From: Haloquadratum sp. J07HQX50
GTDB lineage: Archaea; Halobacteriota; Halobacteria; Halobacteriales; Haloferacaceae
Direction: 5' to 3'
Length of the DNA: 6,475 nt
Assembly: GCA_000416005.1 (NCBI GenBank)
Contig: KE356562.1
Coordinates: 196,750 to 203,224, forward strand
Under the pieces are notes generated by a model. That model searched no databases, was not told the origin of the DNA, and was given only the letters and a program-made list of their open reading frames with translations. Both the position numbers and the translations under genes were made by a program. Each line of letters opens with the position of its first letter. Positions within the stretch are counted from its first letter, which is position 1. Positions 1-5,516 of the stretch are shown here, piece by piece.

Positions 1-202
1 CGCCATCATGGCGAACATGAGTGAAGACGAAACCGATCATCGTCCGGTTTGGATGCAACAAACTATAATAAATGATGCTGAACGCCGCGTGGTCTACGTC
101 GGCATGTCGAGAGCGAAACGAAAACTGATAATGGGTGAAGGATTCGTGACACCCGACACTTGCCTCAAGATCAGCTCATTACTCGGTGGTGACAACCAGT
201 GA
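1..202 (+). CDS. UvrD/Rep-family superfamily 1 helicase, C-terminal fragment (partial, 5' end outside window)
   Basis: The reading frame is open from the first bases of the window (codons begin at base 2) and ends at TGA 200-202, leaving about 66 C-terminal residues. The segment AERRVVYVGMSRAKRKLIMG matches helicase motif VI of the UvrD/Rep/PcrA superfamily, usually written ERRLxYVAxTRAxxxL. Its arginine contacts the ATP gamma-phosphate, and motif VI sits close to the C-terminus, as it does here. About 25 further residues follow, ending in GGDNQ. The ATG at 8 is probably internal, because a 64-residue protein starting there would have no Walker A or other helicase motifs and the frame continues leftwards. 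The product is presumably a cytosolic ATP-dependent DNA translocase for repair or for an accessory system; the fragment cannot say which. Family assignment is fairly sure, the subfamily unknown. It is the only confident plus-strand gene. Confidence 0.75.
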   Translation, partial: AIMANMSEDETDHRPVWMQQTIINDAERRVVYVGMSRAKRKLIMGEGFVTPDTCLKISSLLGGDNQ

Positions 203-730
203 GTGACTGGGGAGATGCCTCCGTTGTGGAGAGTTAGCTGACGAGCGACGGACAGTACATATCACAACGAATATCAGAGAGATTGGACCAGCAATGGCAA
301 TAGACAATCCTGAACGATTTGAGGCACTGTTAGCGATTGCTGATACTCTTAGTAATGGAGAGACCCATCAAAACTGCTTTGGACGGTTTCAACAGGGATA
401 CGAACCAGCCGAATATGAGGACCTCTGCATTGACATGCCACCACAGACGACGAGTATTCTGTCCTATTAGCAGAGAAATACCGCAATCGTGGGCTAATCA
501 AGCGGTTACTCTAAGATTAAGTACCGTACCATACCTTCTCATTGAACGACCATTGTCATCTTGAGTGCTCTCACTGCGTGTGATTCATCCATACACAGCA
601 GAGCCATGGATATCAAAATGATCGTACAGATGATTATCTACCTGCTCAACTACATACAGATATTAGGATAAACTTCCTACGGCATTCTTTCCTGCAAATC
701 TGCTCATGTATTCCAGTCAGTCTCCATAAT
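203..730. other. Gene-poor gap between the helicase fragment and the end of capB
   Basis: This 528-base gap lies between two genes whose 3' ends face each other. It holds no intact gene I can support. The one thing resembling coding sequence is the possible frameshifted small gene at 294-514. The rest (515-730) shows only short open stretches on either strand. I see no strong hairpin with a T-tract that would mark a terminator for either neighbour, although both transcripts should end here. Confidence 0.6.
294..514 (+). pseudogene. Possible frameshifted small hypothetical gene
   Basis: From the ATG at 294 a 58-codon frame runs to TAG 468-470. It begins MAIDNPERFEALLAIADTL, has acidic, halophile-like composition and continues plausibly to about residue 53 (DMPPQTT). 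In the frame one base back, open from 434 to the stop TAA 512-514, the protein-like sequence continues as DDEYSVLLAEKYRNRGLIKR. Joining the two frames near 440-455, as if a single base had been lost there, gives one peptide of about 73 residues ending at 514. I do not recognise the family. The alternative frame at 337-564 gives a Pro/Arg/His-rich peptide with poor composition and looks like a shadow. This could equally be chance open frames in an intergenic gap; the case rests only on composition and on one frame picking up where the other fails. Confidence 0.3.
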
Positions 731-1894
731 TTATTCAACTGTCTGTCGGTCAATTTCTGCTGTGAAATCACGCATGAATGCTGAGACTGTATTTCCCATC
801 AAATAAACAGGATAACCATCGGCGAGGCATACGTCAAGGATATCTTTGGGGTGTTCTGATTCAGTATGATGCACGAACTCACCATCGACACGCCGCTCTA
901 GAAGGTTCGCATGCGAGCCCGCAACGCGAATTCGACCGATAAGATCACGCTTGGTGAGCCAATTGAGGTAATGGACAAAAGAAGTCGTCCGACCAGCGCG
1001 GTCACGACGTGTGTACATGAATGGCGTGATTTTGCTGTCGTCATCATTACCGGGACAGCGGTTCAGTAGAAATTGTCGCAGCAATTCTGTGGATTCAATA
1101 TCGTTCATCATCGCCCCATTTGCAACAACTCCTCCACCACTGATGCGTTGCCATCCCCACTCAGAATGCAAGCGATCAACATAAGACTCGATTTCTGTCG
1201 GTGAAAGCGGATCAAGATCAAGTACACGAAGTGCTTCATCAACAATGAATGCCGATTGCGCCCCAAAGACACCCTTGCATTGAGAGTCTGATGGTTGCTT
1301 GACGGTAATAAACTCATTATTTGTCTTCGCAAACTCCTGTTCAAGATACTGATTGATTGCATCGTTACGATCGCCACTGATGACACAAGCACCAGACGGA
1401 ATAGTCCGTGTAAACGCCCGCGCGATATCAGTGAGTTGAGTACCGAGTGTTGATTGATGATCCCGACGAATATTAACTATGAGGACAATCTGGGGTTCGA
1501 ATAACTCATTACCTAATCGTGTTGTATACTCTCTGATACCCTGATTTTCGGCAATGATGGCATCAACAGGCGAGTACTTTCGAAGCTCACGTTCATTTTC
1601 ATACAGCCGTGTTGATCCATTACGAGGAACTATGTGTTCGCTGAGGTTTCGGTATGAAATAGGGTGATTACCGGTGACTTTCGCATACGTTTCAAACCCA
1701 CGCGAGACAAATGCCTCATTGAGCCAGCGAGTGACCGTTGATTTACCACGTACACCAGAGACAGTTACGCGGCATGGCGTCCCCTCAACTCGCTCGAAGT
1801 GTGAGTACCCGCGCGTAGATGCATGTCGAATTGAGTTTATATACCGAGAGACGGTCTGTCGAAATCGAGAGAGAATATTGTCGTGATCGCTCAT
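731..1894 (-). CDS. capB: CapB/PgsB-type poly-gamma-glutamate synthase, Mur-ligase-like catalytic subunit
   Basis: In its family this subunit uses ATP to activate the carboxyl end of a glutamate chain and adds the next glutamate through a gamma-amide bond, at the inner face of the membrane with CapC. The 387 residues match the usual length of about 390. Visible motifs: P-loop GVRGKST (47-53) followed by VTRWL; AKVTG (71-75), matching the KTTG of Bacillus PgsB; conserved Glu116 in AIIAEN; VNIRRDH (140-146), matching the VNVLEDH block; ANGAMMNDIEST (258-269); RRDRAGRT (296-303), matching RADRVDRT; and a C-terminal MGN (366-368). It starts at ATG 1892-1894, overlapping the capC stop as ATGA, with a strong Shine-Dalgarno inside capC, so it is translationally coupled. 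Bacillus PgsB begins with a transmembrane segment; here residues 1-40 are polar and charged, with no membrane helix. Folylpolyglutamate synthase or a Mur ligase is less likely given the motifs and the capC partner. The glutamate substrate is inferred from the family. Confidence 0.92.
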   Translation of the reverse strand: MSDHDNILSRFRQTVSRYINSIRHASTRGYSHFERVEGTPCRVTVSGVRGKSTVTRWLNEAFVSRGFETYAKVTGNHPISYRNLSEHIVPRNGSTRLYENERELRKYSPVDAIIAENQGIREYTTRLGNELFEPQIVLIVNIRRDHQSTLGTQLTDIARAFTRTIPSGACVISGDRNDAINQYLEQEFAKTNNEFITVKQPSDSQCKGVFGAQSAFIVDEALRVLDLDPLSPTEIESYVDRLHSEWGWQRISGGGVVANGAMMNDIESTELLRQFLLNRCPGNDDDSKITPFMYTRRDRAGRTTSFVHYLNWLTKRDLIGRIRVAGSHANLLERRVDGEFVHHTESEHPKDILDVCLADGYPVYLMGNTVSAFMRDFTAEIDRQTVE

Positions 1895-3123
1895 GTGTCC
1901 TCCTCAGTGTCAGCAACTAACGGGGAATCAGTGGGGTCAATGTCACCACTTGAAGTGTAAGCGAAAATCGACTCCCCGGCGAACGTCTCTGGATCAGGAA
2001 TTGATTGTTCAAGTCGGTGCATTTCGACAGTTGCAAGTGTGATAATCAGCGCTCCAACTATGACATAGAAAATACGATCATTATAAAGCAAACCAGTGAT
2101 CGGGATGTCAATGAGCACAAATAAGAAACCATAGAATACAACAAATAATCCAGCATCAATCCGGACATGTGCAAGGCGGGTTTTCCGAGACACTCTGTTG
2201 AGATTATATGACCCAATTCCAACGAACAAACCCGTAAAAAAGAGGATGACTCCAGGGACGGAATTAGATACAACAATTCCAGCAATAAGACTGTACACGG
2301 TCCCGAGAAGAATCGAGATTGTGAGAAGCACTCGTCCGTATAAAAGTGTCATCCGGTGAATAAGACCAGTAATGTAGAATGTAATCGTTGCGCCGGTCAC
2401 GTAGACAAAAATGGTCAGAGTAGACTGAACACTGAAGAAACATAATGCAGGAAGAATAATGATCCCGACAAGTCGGTGGTCATATCGCTGTCGGAAGCCC
2501 TCATAGATCAAGACAGCAACGGGAAGAAACATGAGAACAATCCAACTGGGTATAACCTTGGGATATGCGCCACCACGTGGTTCGATTCTGATCCAATTGG
2601 TGATATCGCTTGTTGGAAGCCTAAGAAAGGGGGGTGTCAAGGTATTAAACTCCGCAAATGCCCATAATGAGACAACACCAATTGCTACCAGCATGAGGTA
2701 GATATAACACATCATACGCAGATCTCCACGGCGATTCTCAGGATCCTCTCGCATGAGATTGTACGCCATGATTCCGGGAAAAATACTGGCAATTGCCTCC
2801 CCATGGCTAAATGAGAGTTGACTCGGGAAGGTCAACGAGAGTATATATCCCATTACTATTGTTGCAATCACACCCACGATAATAGCCGATAAAAATAGTC
2901 GGCGACCATAATTTAGAGTATGTTCTTGAAGTGCCCACAGAGAAATCCAAGCAGCCACCGTGCCAACAATGAAGATAATGATCGAAAGCGGCTCACGAAG
3001 TGTATATATCGCAAGGATTGGAAGAACCATCACACCACCTAGTCGATAACCTCTGACCTGCGAAATAATAGCCACTAGCGAAAGACCGATAATCATGATG
3101 ACGCTAGCGAAGATCAATTTCAA
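1891..3123 (-). CDS. capC: CapC/PgsC-type poly-gamma-glutamate synthase membrane subunit, long form with internal duplication
   Basis: This is a polytopic membrane protein of 410 residues with roughly ten or more hydrophobic segments and an acidic soluble tail (371-410, ending ADTEEDT). Residues 1-155 follow Bacillus PgsC closely: RGYRLGGVMVLP (24-35) matches RTGILPAGLVVPG, LNYGRR (70-75) matches ILYGRR, and IFPGIMAYNLMRE (114-126) matches IVPGLIANTIQRQ. PgsC is about 150 residues, so 250 are extra. Residues 215-312 repeat the same pattern (HRLVGIIILP, LLYGR, GSYNLNR), suggesting a duplicated CapC unit. In the family CapC binds CapB and supports synthesis and translocation. The start is TTG 3121-3123: it gives a full first membrane helix, whereas ATG 3094-3096 (residue 10) would cut that helix to about 14 residues. 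The frame is open back to a stop near 3180, with no ATG upstream. capC comes first in the operon, the reverse of the usual B-C-A order, and its last codons carry the capB ribosome-binding site. Confidence 0.87.
   Translation of the reverse strand: MKLIFASVIMIIGLSLVAIISQVRGYRLGGVMVLPILAIYTLREPLSIIIFIVGTVAAWISLWALQEHTLNYGRRLFLSAIIVGVIATIVMGYILSLTFPSQLSFSHGEAIASIFPGIMAYNLMREDPENRRGDLRMMCYIYLMLVAIGVVSLWAFAEFNTLTPPFLRLPTSDITNWIRIEPRGGAYPKVIPSWIVLMFLPVAVLIYEGFRQRYDHRLVGIIILPALCFFSVQSTLTIFVYVTGATITFYITGLIHRMTLLYGRVLLTISILLGTVYSLIAGIVVSNSVPGVILFFTGLFVGIGSYNLNRVSRKTRLAHVRIDAGLFVVFYGFLFVLIDIPITGLLYNDRIFYVIVGALIITLATVEMHRLEQSIPDPETFAGESIFAYTSSGDIDPTDSPLVADTEEDT
1898..1905 (-). promoter_or_regulatory. 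Strong Shine-Dalgarno for capB, inside the capC tail
   Basis: On the minus strand the sequence reads GAGGAGGA, then CAC, then the capB ATG. The GGAGG core is 4 bases from the start codon and encodes the Glu-Glu-Asp near the end of CapC. Together with the 4-base ATGA overlap it fixes the capB start at 1894 and points to translational coupling, which would help keep the two synthase subunits in proportion. Confidence 0.8.
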
Positions 3124-3175
3124 ATCACTTTCTTGCGCTGTGGTGTTTTGTTCTGAATACCAATCTTATCACATA

Positions 3176-3185
3176 GTTTATAAAC
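3176..3185 (-). promoter_or_regulatory. Probable TATA box of the capC-capB operon
   Basis: GTTTATAAAC is a perfect 10-base palindrome containing the archaeal TTTATA core. It is centred about 57 bases upstream of the capC TTG. With usual archaeal spacing of 25-27 bases, transcription on the minus strand would begin near 3154, giving a leader of about 30 bases. Being palindromic, it could also place TBP for plus-strand transcription, though no plus-strand gene follows. No clear BRE consensus lies next to it. Confidence 0.5.
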
Positions 3186-4154
3186 GAACGAAATGGGGTA
3201 TCCTGGTATTCCTATCTAATCTTGAGACTGAGTCGCATTAGCGTAATTGAGTATCTCCAGTGCTCTAGAGTACATTTATATTGTGACAATGCTTGATAAT
3301 ATAGACTTTTCTCTTTACCCATCGGTCAAAATAGTCGACGAGATGATTAGCGAACGTTATTAATATACAACCCGATTGAAATATGAAATTGCGAGGAAAC
3401 GATGGTGAACACTGAATGTTGCAATATCAAGCTTTTGATTGTCTCACTATTGGAAATAAAAGCAGGACAGACCCAATAATAGCCCGTGCTTTGGATGGTG
3501 ACTAATTGACTAACTCAAAATATAAATTCCTGAATTAGGAGCTGATTGGCTATTAGCTTGGTCAACGCTCAGATTTGTTTATATTCTGTAACCAGCTTTC
3601 ACCATCAGGTACAACAATCTGATCAACTATATTCGTAAGAGGACGAGCTCAGAAACTATCATGTGTATGTATATTAGAACGAGATTATGCGATGGCTAAA
3701 TTATACAGCTTTATCAATATACTAATATGCGCGAGTGTAGTTATTATGCTGTTTTAGCAATCGTCGACATTACTGCAATTACCGCTGATTCCATATGAGT
3801 AAAACGCAAGACTGCTTACTCTTTGTTACGTTTTGAATATGCAGTAGCCATACAGTTTGACCCGATGATTATCCTCGTTTAGCACATTTCATATCGGCCA
3901 GATATCAATCTTCGTACGTTGTATACTGATAGAATAAACAGATTTTATTTGTCTGTATTATAATATGACAGTTGGAGGGTATGGGAAAGTTGAGTAGTCA
4001 GAGGCACCGATCCCGTTCTCTGAGTCATCTAAGACCTATTCGTTAGCGGGTTAGATCTTAATGATTCAGAGTACCCTCAACAACCGGGTTGTATTACGTT
4101 CTCTAGATATTAGTATCTTCGTCATCTAGTCCATATGATGAACGTTTTTTTGTA

Positions 4155-4176
4155 ATTAGTTCAGATGATTAGTTCA
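4155..4176. repeat. Short direct repeat ATTAGTTCA x2
   Basis: ATTAGTTCA at 4155-4163 recurs exactly at 4168-4176, giving a 13-base period with a GATG spacer. It follows a T7 run. Two copies this short in AT-rich DNA can arise by chance; a regulator-binding pair is possible but nothing nearby supports it. Confidence 0.4.
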
Positions 4177-4491
4177 TACTGTCAATTCACCTGTTACTGC
4201 GAAAAATCATAATCAATGTTTTGATTCAGACTGATAGCTAGTGCTACATTGCATGTTGAGACGAGTGTAATATCACGTAGAAATGAGTGAAAGTTGAGGA
4301 CGGGACAGCACTGGAATGGCTTCAAGTTTTAATTTTGGATCATTAAAAAATAAAAATTGCATTCCCCCTCGTTCCCCAGTCCATGTATGTAGACTATTTA
4401 TTTGATGTTGTGTGTGACATATGACTATCGTATCAGATCGAGTATAAAAATACCATTCACGTCTATTTATTATTTATAAATACTATCGAGT

Positions 4492-4523
4492 TACAACGTT
4501 GTAGTTACAGAGAGATTCTCTGT
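4492..4523. repeat. Perfect 12-base palindrome followed by a 7-bp hairpin
   Basis: TACAACGTTGTA (4492-4503) is a perfect palindrome. Three bases later comes ACAGAGA-GAT-TCTCTGT (4507-4523), a perfect 7-bp stem with a 3-base loop. They lie about 130-160 bases past the channel stop on the minus strand. They could act in transcript 3' ends or as protein sites, or be part of a decayed mobile-element end together with the hairpin at 4537-4555. Confidence 0.5.
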
Positions 4524-4536
4524 TGTGCCGGCGTCA

Positions 4537-4555
4537 CTCCATCCTGAAGGTGGAG
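4537..4555. repeat. Hairpin CTCCATC-CTGAA-GGTGGAG
   Basis: The stem is 7 bp (one G-U pair when read on the plus strand) around a 5-base loop. It sits about 100 bases downstream of the channel stop codon on the minus strand, with no T-tract next to it, so a classical terminator is not supported. GC-rich short hairpins of this kind occur at the ends of IS200/IS605-type elements in haloarchaea, but there is no tnpA or tnpB reading frame here, so that origin is speculation. Confidence 0.45.
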
Positions 4556-4652
4556 CTATATCTTGTCTCATCGTGAAACACTACTCTGAGCCATATGTAT
4601 CCAGACGGGGAACTCAGAATCAATCGCCTGTGAATATTGTTTCAACCTCAAC

Positions 4653-5501
4653 TTACTCGTGCTGTAATAATTCTTCACCACAGTGAGGACAGAAGCCGTG
4701 ATCTACATCTAAATTTTCACTCTCACTGTCATTCTCATTCTCTTTTTGTTCTTGTGAGTCCTCAATAAATCCGGCAGCGAGTATTGACGCCGGAAGGGCG
4801 AATAATCCAATCCCAAATACGGCAATAAGAGAGCCAGCGACCTGTCCAGCTTGTGTGATGGGATACATGTCTCCATAGCCGACGGTTGTCAGCGTCATTG
4901 CCCCCCACCAAAGCGTTGCTGGAATGGAGCTGAATAGTTCGGGCTGCGCGCCATGTTCGAGTTGATACATGATCGATGAGGATAACACGAGTAAAATAAG
5001 ATTCATCGCAGCTGCAACAACCAGTTTTTCTTTTTGTGATCGGAGCACAGTTGCAAACGACCGAATCGACTCAGAGTAACGGGCAATCTTCAGTAACCGG
5101 ACTACACGCACCAACCGCATCGCCCGAAGGAACCGTGTATCGACGGTAAACACGCCCGCTAGATAGAACGGAAGGATAGCAAGAAGATCAATAAGCATCA
5201 GTGGGGTAAAAATAAATCGGATACGTCCCCAGACGGGGTTATCATACGCTCGCGTTTCGATAATTGACCATACGTGAGCAAGATATTCGACTGTAAAGAC
5301 GCTGACTGAGACAATCTCGATTAGATACAGCTCACGTCCGTATGTGGTTGCGACTGAGTCAACAGTTCCTAGCAGAACTGCAATAATATTGATTACGATC
5401 AGTCCCATAATAGTCCAATCAAATGCTGCACCGAGTCGTCCACCTAATCGTGGGGCAAATATCTCATAAACAAACGTTCGTACTTGTGTGTAATTTATCA
5501 T
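4653..5501 (-). CDS. Voltage-gated potassium channel (six-helix Kv type) with C-terminal Cys-x-x-Cys tail
   Basis: This is a tetrameric-type cation channel of the cytoplasmic membrane, 282 residues, with the voltage-sensor-plus-pore plan known from KvAP. S1 lies at about 28-46. S2 at 58-80 carries Glu72, and S3 at 97-115 carries Asp105, probable counter-charges. S4 has basic residues at every third position: R123, R126, R129, R132, R135, K138, R141. S5 spans about 158-180. The pore loop (192-212) holds the potassium filter TVGYGD (206-211). S6 (219-245) has glycines at 230 and 232 and a LPAS bend. The tail (246-282) is strongly acidic and ends FCPHCGEELLQHE, half of a zinc ribbon with only C271 and C274. 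ATG 5499-5501 is the start; there is no clear Shine-Dalgarno, but the upstream gene stops 15 bases before it, so the two are probably co-transcribed. Potassium is the main compatible solute of haloarchaea, so potassium flux fits; the gating trigger is not known. Confidence 0.93.
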   Translation of the reverse strand: MINYTQVRTFVYEIFAPRLGGRLGAAFDWTIMGLIVINIIAVLLGTVDSVATTYGRELYLIEIVSVSVFTVEYLAHVWSIIETRAYDNPVWGRIRFIFTPLMLIDLLAILPFYLAGVFTVDTRFLRAMRLVRVVRLLKIARYSESIRSFATVLRSQKEKLVVAAAMNLILLVLSSSIMYQLEHGAQPELFSSIPATLWWGAMTLTTVGYGDMYPITQAGQVAGSLIAVFGIGLFALPASILAAGFIEDSQEQKENENDSESENLDVDHGFCPHCGEELLQHE

Positions 5502-5516
5502 GGCTGAGACTATCTG

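Larger units (their letters stand above)
3124..4652. other. Long AT-rich region without a recognisable gene
   Basis: These 1,529 bases separate the capC promoter from the 3' end of the channel gene. Stops are frequent in all frames and no open frame shows convincing protein composition. What can be seen: the capC TATA box at the left edge; many further TATA-like AT tracts; a 22-codon hydrophobic open frame at 3692-3757; a 13-base near-palindrome ACAACC-G-GGTTGT at 4080-4092; a T7 run at 4145-4151; a 9-base direct repeat at 4155-4176; and a palindrome plus two hairpins at 4492-4555. On the minus strand, 4344-4358 reads as a T-rich tract that might end the channel transcript. I saw no tRNA-like cloverleaf, CRISPR repeat series or intact insertion sequence. 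Low-GC haloarchaea can have low coding density, so this may be plain spacer or the remains of decayed genes. Confidence 0.6.

Noticed and set aside
337..564. 75-codon plus-strand open frame
   Set aside because: Rich in Pro, Arg, His and Cys with few acidic residues, unlike haloarchaeal proteins; it overlaps the better-looking frames at 294-514.
585..662. Minus-strand open stretch reading VVEQVDNHLYDHFDIHGSAVYG, with MDESHAVRALKMT in a neighbouring frame
   Set aside because: It is protein-like in tone, but only 25 codons long with no start codon, no upstream signal and no recognised family; too weak to call a relic.
1674..1886. Plus-strand open frame opposite the start of capB
   Set aside because: It is antisense to strongly conserved CapB motifs, including the P-loop, and has a basic, shadow-like composition.
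2476..2667. Plus-strand 63-codon open frame opposite capC
   Set aside because: Antisense shadow of the CapC membrane region; no start signals or family features.
3982..4047. ATG with an upstream GGAGGG, giving a 21-residue basic peptide starting MGKLSSQRH
   Set aside because: The GGAGG is only about 2 bases from the ATG, too tight for a ribosome site, and the Arg/Ser/His-rich peptide is unlike halophilic proteins and very short.
4045..4095. Possible tRNA-like or terminator structure around GGGTTAGATC and CAACCGGGTTG
   Set aside because: The outer arms do not pair well, no T-loop GTTCRA signature is present, and the CAACC-G-GGTTG palindrome has no room for a loop.
4295..4357. Short frames around KVEDGTALEWLQVL (plus) and MQFLFFNDPKLKLEAIP (minus)
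   Set aside because: Both are under 30 codons in AT-rich DNA, lack start signals and overlap each other on opposite strands.
3124..4652. CRISPR array or replication origin in the long gap
   Set aside because: There are no regularly spaced repeats of 25-40 bases, no cas genes, no orc1/cdc6 gene nearby and no repeated origin boxes that I can see.
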